From Azorinus chamasolen (lineage: Eukaryota > Mollusca > Bivalvia > Cardiida > Solecurtidae): 64,000 nt of DNA. The translations under genes and the position numbers were made by a program. Shown piece after piece: positions 23,882-34,800 of this stretch. The notes under the pieces were generated by a model. It had not been told where the DNA came from, did not search any database, and worked only from the letters and a program-made list of their open reading frames with translations. Location of the stretch: the NCBI GenBank assembly GCA_963576725.1, contig OY755243.1, positions 38,053,243-38,117,242 on the forward strand, read 5' to 3'. Within the stretch, counting starts at the first letter, position 1, and each line of letters begins with the position of its first letter.

Positions 23882-24090
23882 TACAGTGAAACTCCGCTAA
23901 TGCGACCACTTAATAAACAACCACTGATGTCGTTTAAAGCAGGTGGTTGCTTAATGCAGGACGAAAGTTATGCAGAAAGCTCCTATAGGAGCTTTCTGCA
24001 TAACTTTCGTCCTGCATTAAGCTACCACCTGCCTCTGCCATCCAGAATTATGCCCCTTTTTGGTGGTCGTATTAGCGGGGTTTTACTGTA
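23882..24090. mobile_element. Family B MITE, complete, near-perfect 46-bp hairpin arms
   Basis: Termini TACAGTGAAACTCCGCTAAT and GTATTAGCGGGGTTTTACTG. The core at 23940-24031 pairs almost completely, centre AAGCTCCTATAGGAGCTT. The ends resemble those of pogo/Tigger-type elements with TA targets (inference). Confidence 0.72.
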
Positions 24091-25739
24091 CTTGTACTTG
24101 CGTATTGTATGTGTATGTAATGTTGGTGTTAAAACCTCTGTTGAGCTTATATATACAAATAATATTTTTTGAAACAGAACTGGCTCTGTAACTTGACTTT
24201 TGAGGTGAAGGATAACACATCCAAGATCTGTCATGAACAAGTATTTGAACATAAACATTTAAACTACATGACAAATTGACAAGTCAGGAGGCATATAGTG
24301 AAATAACTTTACTGGTAAAGTATAGACCGAGATGAAGGACAAACTTGCAGCTTGTAAGGAATACCTTTATCACAATATTATTTACATTTAATAAAGAGGG
24401 CGATTGCGTGAGTAATACAAGCTTTAATATGTTTCTTCGTTTGAACTAGCTGCCTTCACTGACAACGTTTAAAGTTCCAATTGATGAGAAAGCATTTCAG
24501 TTTGCAATAAATATAGAGTATAGTTACATAACGAGAATTACACTGAAATAACAGGCAAAATGAAAAAAGGTTAATAATTCTTGATTTTGCGCACGCTGTA
24601 TTGAGGAACATTAGATGTTGATCTCCCTTTTCTACTAAAGAAGAATAGGTCCTTATTTCCTTCCACAAAATTAAGTTCATCCATATAATGTATTCATTAA
24701 CGCAATGCAAAATTTTACATGGTCGACATGTGTATCAAGGATAAAAATAAAGCTTTTAAAATAAAAGGAGCCATGATTGTTTTAACCTATTTGTGCCCAG
24801 TGCATTCTTCGATGTTTATATATTGGATTAGTCCATTTTTATTTAAGGGGTGCCTGGCCTAAATTTTCAATTTCGTTTTGTTTTATATTGAAATTCCTAT
24901 CAGCAAACCGTGTAGACTCTGATCAGATGCCGCATTATATCCCATATATGGGATCGTGGGAACAAATTGTTTAAAATTAAAAAAGTTTCTAATTTTATCA
25001 AGAGCAAACAACTGACTAATTCTCCTCATTGCCATTTACTTAGTAATTCAATTATGCTATCAGCACCAAAACTGTTCTTTTTTTATTGTATATTAATTAG
25101 AAGCTTTTTTAAATAAACATATCTAATCGTTAACTTTGTTATGTCTTTTCTATACCCGACTTTTGCAATTCTTATTACCTCCTAGCATAATTAATTCATA
25201 TCAGCATCAGAAGACTAGCCTTTCGTATACTAGTATACTCGAAATAAAAATGGCATTTTACCAGTGCCAATACTGTTTAAAACTACTTTGCTTTCAAATA
25301 ATAAACACTTTACACTTGAACAGTCAAACTATCATTTAATACTTATTAAGCAAATAATTACGTTTACATTAAATGGTAAGCTTTGTTTTGCCGCAGTACT
25401 TATTCACTTTGCTGTACATGTACAGCAATTTCTTACTTTTGCCTTAGATTGACGTGTATTGAAAACGTGTATTAGGTGAAAGTGCTGACACAGCAGATTG
25501 TGAATAGGATTTATAGAGTTTTATTTAGCAGAGTGTGGTCTTTGGTAAAATATCATCGATTAACTTGACGTATAATGAGCTTTGGTGACAAAAGAGTAAT
25601 TCTGCAACAGCTTGTACTGGTCAAAGTTGAACCTCGTATTCTGAAACACAACAAATTAAAACAATGAACTAGCAGTAGAGAATAGCACCAGCAACAATTA
25701 TGAAAGGAGTAACAGCTTTTCAACCACCGCCTTTCAGGC
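24091..25739. other. No gene seen; small family A trace
   Basis: A piece CAAACCGTGTAGACTCTGAT lies at about 24905. The rest is AT-rich with short ORFs only and no repeat family recognised. Confidence 0.4.
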
Positions 25740-26350
25740 AATCATTTTAATTAATGACCTTAGTGTAAGAAATAATGACGTCGTGAATATTAATTCTTTA
25801 CTCAAAGAATATTCATGTAAGAAATTATGACATTATGAATATTAATGATTCTTTTATAAAATGGCATATTAACACTTTCCTTTATAGAAACGCATTTTCA
25901 CACCATTGCAAACAGAGTCGCTCCAGATAAGATAGCTCTTTAGGAGCCGTCTGACAGAGTCGGCTGTTTTCTTAAAACAGTTTAAAGATCAGGATCCATG
26001 CTTATAAAGCTTTTTAGTTGAGTCTGGGTTCGTTCTCAACCTTTGGCTCAAATCTGACCAATCAAAAACTTGAGAACGATCTCTGCAGTTTCTGCCAAGG
26101 TGGAAAAATCCCTTGCCCATGTTCTATATAACCTCATCAGCAAACTGAGAAGACACTGGTTATACGTCCCCTATAGGAGCCTTCTGATCTAAGCCTACTC
26201 TGCTTGACTATGGCAGAACCTGTAGAAACGTTTCTATATACATGTAATTTCATAAGCAATAGAGCAGAACTGATCAAACAGCTCCAAGGAGCCACCTGGT
26301 CTGGGACTCGTCTGTATGCAAAAAGCGTATCGATGGAGTAATGGTTAATA
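25740..26350. mobile_element. Nest of family A MITEs with a family D half
   Basis: Two or three A copies are run together. Repeated TCATGTAAGAAAT...CATTATGAATATTAA starts are at 25760 and 25805. Centres are at 25905-25970, 26140-26210 and 26262-26320. A truncated D palindrome (25992-26083) is inserted after AAAGATCAG. Confidence 0.5.
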
Positions 26351-26969
26351 CATTTAGCACAAGAATCACGTGCCTGTTAATGACAGTGACGGGTAGAGTT
26401 TGCACGTAGAACTCGCAGACACGGCGGATGGTCTGGTTGTCAACATTGCGTTATTCTAAAGTCTTTAAGTTACCAACCGACTGCACTTCTTGAATTGGAA
26501 GTAGTGAGTTCGATCTTCGACTGGACGATACCAGAGGCTTTTAAAATAATTCTAGCTACACACTGGCTTAACGCACAGTCTTTAAGGGTTGTGTAAGCAC
26601 TGTTCAGACAAGTATGAGGACAATGTAACACATACACACAGTCATATACACGCATACACACACCACGTACGCACACATATAAACGTACACAGGAATAATG
26701 TAAGGCTGAAACTGACCGAACAGTTGTCAGGGTAACGTTACAGGCTTTGGTTAGAACTGATCAGAGTAATAATACCTTACGCTGAGTAAGTATCGGGCAA
26801 TATGAGATTCTTGATGTTTCCGCTCCTTCAATTCCTGCCAGTGCGTCCATTAACCATATATAGCAATATACTGAATTCTAAATGTAGTAGATCCTTCGAA
26901 AGCAAAGACAGCAAAGCGAAAAGAGAACATTACATACTTGGTTTTATTGAGTCTGTTCATGAGTAGTTA

Positions 26970-27213
26970 TTAACCTTTAGCCTTCCAAAATTCTTTTTTA
27001 CTCCGCCCTCCTTGAATATTAATTAGGCAAATATCTACAAAAATATACAGGATATGTTCAAATGATTTTCCTAGGCAAAAGCGTAGAGCATGCAGGCATG
27101 GATTTTCCATGGCAAACAGTGCAGACCAAGGTGAGAGAGCTCCTATAGGGTGTCATCTGGGTCTACACTGTTTGCAAATGCAACTATAGTTGTGACTGAC
27201 AGGCTATGGGTTA
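26970..27213. mobile_element. Family A MITE
   Basis: TTAACCTTTAGCC start; GGCTATGGGTTAA end; centre GGCAAACAGTGCAGACCAAG / CATCTGGGTCTACACTG. Confidence 0.55.
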
Positions 27214-27410
27214 AAAGAGCAACACTACCCTGCCTTGAAGCGGTATTCAACGTTCATAACTAAAAGCAATGAAACTGAAGGTCCTGAATGACCAGAAAGT
27301 AAAACAACCATGAGAATGAAATACGTTGCGACATTTTACAGCCGCAATACGTGCACTTAATATTCCAAGAAGCTTTTGAAAAAGATCCGATTCAGAACTC
27401 TATAGATCTG

Positions 27411-27588
27411 GGTCCATGCTTATAAAACTTTTAGTTGAGTCTGAGAACGTTCTCAAGCATTTGATTGGTCAGATTTGAGCCAAAGGCTCAAATCTGACCA
27501 ATCAAAAGCTTGAGAACTCAAATCTGACCAATCAAAAGCCTGAGAACGAAACTCAGACTCAACTAAAAGCTTTATAAGCATGGACCCA
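27411..27588. mobile_element. Family D palindrome inserted in a family A right arm
   Basis: It begins GGTCCATGCTTATAAAAC and ends TTATAAGCATGGACCC. One internal segment (CAAATCTGACCAATCAAAAG with TTGAGAACT) is duplicated. The flanks TATAGATCTG and AGATTCTACCCTGTTTGC together form a family A right arm. Confidence 0.65.
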
Positions 27589-28059
27589 GATTCTACCCTG
27601 TTTGCAAATATCTTATATACTCAATTCCCACGCATCAATAGTTAAAGGACAATTACTTCTACAGTCCTACGTGGTACATTAGCTCCTAAGAACGTTTTCT
27701 TTTTCAATAACATATAACACCGATCCCAAATTACGACAGAGCAACAATCAACGGAAGTAACTCTAAGAACAAAATGAAGAACTCTCATGAGAAGTTTGAG
27801 GAAAACGTGAATCAGATCCTGGTGAAGTGAAACGGAAATTTATTTCAATGTAACTAGATATTTGATTTAAAATTGTTTTTATTTCGTGAAAGTGCATAGT
27901 TATGTTTATCATTAAAGTACTGAGCAGAGAGCAACATGTTTTCAAGGAGTCAATCCCCTCAAACATAACAATGGTGGTCATCTACTTTATTTACACCATT
28001 TTATCGTTTGGCAAATAAAACATGAAAGTTTTATTTTGTATTCTTTAAAATAACCGCGA

Positions 28060-28198
28060 TCAGAGTGTCAAGCAATCTTGAGTCTGATAAGACGTTATAC
28101 AGTATTGAGTCTGATTCAACGTCACCCAATATTGAGTCTGATATGTCACACAGTCTGGAGTCTAATGTGACGTCACAAAGTATTGAGTCTACACTTTT
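28060..28198. repeat. Tandem repeat with CRE-like sites upstream of the CAP gene
   Basis: Five diverged copies of about 26-30 bases with AGTATTGAGTCTGAT and a GACGTCAC-like half. A full TGACGTCA lies at 28168. It ends about 570 bases before the TATA box. Confidence 0.55.
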
Positions 28199-28256
28199 CA
28201 TTCAGGAACATTGGACTGATGCTTAATGTATAACGAAAATAACGTTCAACCTGCAT

Positions 28257-28468
28257 TAACCCTTTCCTTCTATTTCCTTTGAAAACAGAGTAGGTCCATT
28301 TAAGATGGCTGATCAGGGTCTATGCTGTGTTTGCTTATGGTGTAAGAGAGATCTGATTCTACAGTTTCAGACTGAGTCAAAATGTCCTGTGTTCATGAGG
28401 CACTATGGTAACTATTGATCTAATTACTATTATTTCTTCCACACGAACAGTGACCAGGTAAAGGGTTA
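28257..28468. mobile_element. Family A MITE in the CAP upstream region
   Basis: TTAACCCTTTCCTTCTATTT start and CAGGTAAAGGGTTAAG end; the left palindrome arm is largely lost. Confidence 0.6.
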
Positions 28469-28769
28469 AGCTCTCGCCGGTTCTATAGACGGACAAATGG
28501 AAATCTACTGAGCGACTGCCTGAGAGAGGTGTCACTGTTGTACAGCTTTATTCTCTCTCTATACCAGCAAGCATGTATGTACATAATAAGGGAATATAAT
28601 GAGAAAAAACGCATTAGGTTAAAGGTCACGGTGGGAGAATAAACGAAAGTTAATCGGGATTGTTCCTTGATCTCAACAATTGACATTCATCAAAGACCGA
28701 TTCCCAGAATTGGAAGAATTGTGCCTAAATGCCAAATGACATGGGAAAGCATGCCCAGGGTCGGGACCA

Positions 28770-28777
28770 TTTATAAA
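28770..28777 (+). promoter_or_regulatory. TATA box of the CAP-protein gene
   Basis: TTTATAAA lies 83 bases before the ATG of the signal-peptide exon. That places transcription start near 28800 and leaves a 5' UTR of about 50 bases. The position fits a core promoter; no transcript evidence is available. Confidence 0.55.
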
Positions 28778-28852
28778 GCTCGGAAACCAACCTAAAAGGC
28801 GCAGTGGATTGCGGTACTACGAGGTTTTGCAAGACTTAGACTTTCTCACAAG

Positions 28853-28864
28853 ATGTACGGAAAG
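28853..28864 (+). CDS. CAP gene exon 1 (start codon, MYGK)
   Basis: A 12-base coding part with ATG at 28853-28855 and donor GTGAGA at 28865, phase 0. It is chosen as the start because exon 2 lacks an ATG ahead of its hydrophobic stretch, and because it sits 83 bases past a TATA box. A second lysine before the hydrophobic core is typical of a signal peptide n-region. Confidence 0.68.
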
Positions 28865-31800
28865 GTGAGACATTTTAATATCGTTACTTGATATTTTCAA
28901 TTGTGTTGCTGTTACACTGTTTCGTATACTCGAATAAACGTTTAATATGACAACGTGTGTATATTATTGTTATTTTAGTGAACACAAAAATGCAGTATTC
29001 TAGATATAGAAACTCTTTGTTTTGTTTTTAAAAAGGCAAGCACTTCCACCCAGTTCACAGTCAGAACTAAATTTAAATATTACCGAGTGCATTATGTACA
29101 GAACCATAGCATTATATATGCGTGTTTTAAGCTGAGTCGAAAACACATATGTTTATATTAATTTAAAACTTTACTCCATATATACGCCATATATATAATG
29201 TGTGGTATTAAGCTGAGTCGAAACACGTATGTTTATATATATTTAACAATTTACTCAATTTATATCCCTTTTAACGTTTTTGAAAACAGAGTTGACCCCA
29301 GATCAGACGACTCCTTGGTTGACATCTTCTCTGCTTACCTAGGGTATAATATAACTCTGAGTCAACAGTTTCTGCCGCGGCTCAAAGCGCATGTGTTCAC
29401 TTGCCAATATACAAAATCAGCAAACTAATATTTATAGTGTCATTATATTTAACACGAGTATTCATGGAGTACATGGTTAATAGGGAATTGTTCATGTAGT
29501 ACAGGTTTAATATTGTATTGTTCATGGAGTACATGGTTACTATTGTATTGTTCATGTAGTACAGGTTTAATATTGTATTGTTCATGGAGTACATGGTTAC
29601 TATTGTATTGTTCATGGAGTACATGGTTGATATGGTATCGTTCATGAAGTACATGGTTGATATGGTATCGTTCATGAAGTACATGGTTGATATGGTATCG
29701 TTCATGAAGTACATGGTTGATATGGTATCGTTCACGGAGTACATGGTTACTATATGGGCATTCTGTCTGACTTCTATTTACCCTGCATTAAGCAGTCACA
29801 TGCCTATAAAAGGGTATCACATCTTCACTAGTAAACGTTTGAAGTGTCGAGATTTTACTGTACTGTATTGACATGATGGTGTTTCGATTTGATCAAGCTC
29901 TCGAGAAACTATTGGCCGAGTGTCAAACGGTTTGGATCCTGATGAGACGCCGAGTGAATCTCATTTAGATGCATCTGTTTGTAATTGGGAGTCCTATCGC
30001 GGTTAGCGGGATACGGGTTATAATACAGTGAACCCTCATTATACCGGTATTCGTTACAATGGCACCCTCGTTATACCGGCAGTATGCATTGAAACAAAAT
30101 TACAGTTAAGTCTTTGAAACAACCATTATCTAAATAGGTGCAATGCCAATAAGACAGGTGATCGCTTAATGTAGAAAACAAGAAGTGCAAAAAGCTCCCA
30201 AAGGGAGCTTTTTGCACTTCTTGTGTTCTTCATTAAGCGTTCACCTGTTGGTACTAGTTTAAAACTGGCCATATGGTTCTTTTCATATTTAAACTCGTTA
30301 TAACGGCAATTTCGTTATACCAGCAAACTGTCTGGAAACAAACACCTCCGTTGTAACGAGGGTTCACAGTAATATATTTTGATAGTTATTTGTACATTTA
30401 TTCAGAAAGGGATAACAGATATAAATGGTTTATTCAACCCTTTACCCGTTGCGCTTTCATGTAAGAATGTCATGAATATTTATTAGCTGATTGTTTTGTA
30501 TAATGAGACAAGGGTTTTGATATTAATATAAGCTGTAGATTCAGATATATTATACGTACTTGCATCAGCAAACAGCACAGACAATGATCAGTTGGCTCAT
30601 GCAGGAACCTTTCGATCAAGGTCTACTCTCTTTCCAAATGTGTGAAAAGGAATTTATATGGGAGAAAGGGTTAAGCGTCACAGAACAATAGATAAAGGTG
30701 CATACTCAAATACTAAAATCGTATTTTCTCCACCAAACCCTATGTCAAGACGATTCTAAAGGGTGGTCACAACATTCGTAATGTTTAAGTGGAGAAATAA
30801 AGAAGTTATAATGTTTATAATGCTTAATGTTTTACTTGACGCTGTATTATAGAACAATGATACACATATAATACAATATACACCGAAATCCATTAAAATC
30901 ACAATCAAGCACATAATGATCCACAAAAACATCGTTAATTCTGTGACAAAACATGTTACTATATTCGCACATAAAATTTAAAACGATGCATAAAACTGCA
31001 TAAACAGCATAAGAGAATAACACGAATACATTTAAAATGAATTTACTTGAGAAATATAAACCAGTGCAGTAAAACATGTCTTGAAATTTAACAGATGTCT
31101 AAATTTGGGGGTTTAACCATTCCCTCATATTGATGCCTTTGATTCCTCAGTAAAATCAATTTTTGAAACTATTTGTGATATACTGATCATTTGCTACGCA
31201 GAAGCAAATACTCTTTTTATCACAGTGGTTTCAAAACTACAATTCTTTAATTTTCATTTTCTCTGGTAATTAATGTTCATGTTTGAATATTTATTCAAAG
31301 AGGTTGGGTCTAAAAATAGCCAATTATGGAATGGGTTAAGGCATTTTTTTGCATTATTTTCTACCTGTATGAAGTCACCGTCTGCTCTTAACTGTTTGAA
31401 TGCTGACATTTCAAATTGGAATGCTCCACCGTTGTTTAATGATAGTGTCTATTCATACGAAAGGGTATGCAACTTTTTGAATTACAAACATTGCAGACCC
31501 TAGTAGAGGATTTCTCTGTAATCTGGGGTACATAGTTTGCAAATGTCATTTCTCGCACTCAAGGGATTGAGACTGTTTTATCAATAAATGATCGCTCAAG
31601 TTTCGTTCTCTTTTAAAGAATAGGGCATCATAAATATCACACTGTAACATATATGTTGTGATTATTGTCTAGTATGGATCCATTTTGTTTGCAAATACTA
31701 GTGAATTTGCGATCGACAGGGAAATGGTTAATATATCTGTTACTCTCCTGATTGGCTTTCTTCACAGGTTACTATCCATTTTAAACAGAGTTTCCCTTGT

Positions 31801-34800
31801 GCGTCTTTCTTCACAGATCACTCTTCTGTTTATCATTTTCATAGGTTACTGTTCTGATTGTCTTTCTTCACATATTACTCTCCTGGTTGTCTTTTTCACA
31901 GATGCCTTTCTTGGTTGTCTGGTTTCACATGTTACGCTCCTGGTTATCCTTCTTCACAAATTACTGTCCTGGTTTTCGTTTACACAAATTACTCTCAATT
32001 ACTCTCCAGGTTGACCTTCTTCGCAAAGTACTCTCCTGATTGTTTTTTTCATATAGTACTTTCTTTGTTGTCTATCTTCACATAGCACTGTTCTGATTGT
32101 CTTTTGTTTTACATGTTACTCTCATCATTGTCTTTCTTTTTTCACATATTCATCTCTTGTTTGTCTAGTTTCACATATTGCCCTCCCGGGTGTCTTTCTT
32201 TACATATCACTCTCCATGTTGTCTTTCTTCAAATATTACCCTCCTGGATATCGATTTTCACAGATTACTCTCCTGGTTGTCATGTTAACAGATTACTCTC
32301 CTGGTTGTCATGTTAACAGATTACTCTCCTGATTGTTTTTCTTCACAGTTTACTCTCCTGGTTGTCTTTATAGCAGGTTACTCTCCTGGATGTCTTTTAT
32401 CACTTATTTCTCTCTTGTTTGTCTTTTTCACAGATTACCCTCCCTTTTTTACAGATTTCTTTCTTGTTTGTCGTTTTCATAGATTAATATCCTGGTTGTT
32501 ATTGATCACAGATTACCATCCTTCGCATGTCGCCTTTCTTCAGAGATTACTGTCTTGATTGTCCTTTTTCACAGATTACTATCTATGTTGTCCCTTTTTC
32601 ACATATTACTATTCATGTTGTCCCCACCGGTTGTCTTTTTTACAAACAAACTCCTGCTTGTCTTATTTCATATATAACTTTCCTTTTATCACTAATTACT
32701 CTTCATGTTGACCTTCTACACATATCACTGTCCATGATGTTTCCTTTTTTATAACTTTCGTGATTGTTTTTTTCACAGGTTATTCTCCTGGTTGCGGTGC
32801 TCGTGCTTGTGGTATGCCAGGCAAGCAAGGTAATGCTTTTTCGGTTTGATTTGATTTAGTTAAGCAACGATATACATATACATACAATCTTATTGCGACA
32901 ATAGATTACATGAAATAAGGACATTATAAAGTGTATAAGAGATACGACTGCATATATAATTATATGTCTTCATGGGTATCTTTAATGCAGTAAAAATAAT
33001 GCAAACAGTATAGATGAATTTCAATGTATTTAGATGAATTGCAATGTATTTAGATGAATTTCAATGTATTTATATATTTGTTTGCAATGGATAATTTCCT
33101 TTGAATGTTATGATATACGTGCATACAAGTGATATGGTCGATAAAAATGCCATGTTTTAGCTGTAATTAAGAAAAATAAAATAATACAATAAAACACATA
33201 TCCATTACACTACACTACACTGCACTGTACTACATTCAACTACAATGCACTGCACGGCAGTACACTACACTACGCGCCACGCCACACTGCACCGCACACC
33301 ACCACACACCACCGCACTGTACTGCACTGCAAATATACTGCACTGTACTACACTGCACTGCATCGTAACACAAAACAACACGACACGAGATGCTAAAAGA
33401 TATGACACGGCACGATACAATACAATGCAATGCAGTGCAATGCAAGACAATGCAGTAGAATGCAATAAGCACAGTACAATAAGAAAATATATTGTCTAGT
33501 AACACATGCAGTGCGCACTGTGTACATGTATAGATAGCTCAAAAAGTAACTTATCTTACTTCTTTTCTACAAGCAAGTATGCTTAGCTTGTATGTATTGG
33601 TGTGGGTTGGCATGGACTGTGTTATAAGTGATATCTGACATGTTTTCATGATCTACTATCTAGTGTAAGTCACGGGTTGTGTTATAAGTAGTCTGTCAAT
33701 TGCGTTCTTCAACCACTATCTGTTACATCATGAAAACAGCCTTGGGCCTGGCATACCTACTTTAACCCTATGCCTAATGAAACTATATTCAAGTATCTAT
33801 CACCTCGGGATTATATACAGACCGTATTTTTACGATGGTCCCTAAACAAGGGAAGCTTTGGTCACACCGGAAACATTAGGATCATTTCTATATAGTTCCA
33901 CAAGCGAACAGAACAGACCCTGGCATCTTTAATGCATCTCTATGAGACAAAGTGCTATATTTAGCCTGATCGGGCTAAGTTACGATGCTCCTTGCAATCA
34001 GACTGGATCAATTGTTGTTAGATAAATTGGACATACAGTAAAACCTGTCTTAAGCGACCGTTAAAACTAGGTATACATTTCGGTCTTTACCACAGGTGGT
34101 AGCTTAATGCAAGTCGGAAATTATACCGAAAGCTCTGTTACAACCACTTTTGCAATAATAACCAGAATTGCAATAAATTTATTGCGAAACTGGTTGGGAT
34201 GTAAAATGGGTCCAAATTCGTATTGCAATTACTTGACAACCACTTTTGCAATAAAAACCAGAATTGCAATAAATTTTTCTAGATTTAAGAATTAGGTTAC
34301 CGTTGCATTTCGGGTAGTTGCTAGTAGTTGCAAACAACTTTACATGACATGCCCGGACGAAAACAAAGCCCAAATGGGCTTATCAGTAAATTAGGAAAAC
34401 AACCATTTATCAGTGTTTTCTCTTTTTAAACACTGGATGGGTTGATAGACTAGTCAATTATATGATTGTTTGTTTTGAAAGTTGTTGAACTTTACTTTTT
34501 AAAGCTAATTCGGATAATATGGAAGCCTAATGGGCTTATCTGCCAACCATGAACTTGCCAAAAACTACCTGTTCTGAACTTAATATATAATTGAAATTTG
34601 ACAGTAATGATAACAATGAAGACCAATTTGCCATAGTCTACTAGATCAGATACCTTTTCAAGAATTACAAAATGTTTATTGCGAAACTGGTTGAGATGTA
34701 AAAAGTGTCTAAATTCGTATTGCAATTACTTGACAACCACTTTTGCAATAAAAACCAGAATTGCAATAAACTTTTCTACATTGGAGAAATGAGTTATTCG

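Noticed and set aside
31685..32754. Leu-rich hydrophobic ORFs as membrane proteins
   Set aside because: They are frames through the 29-bp minisatellite; no ORF spans it and units shift frame.
33236..33505. Cys-rich ORFs on both strands
   Set aside because: Translation of the pentamer tract; open on both strands only because of its composition.
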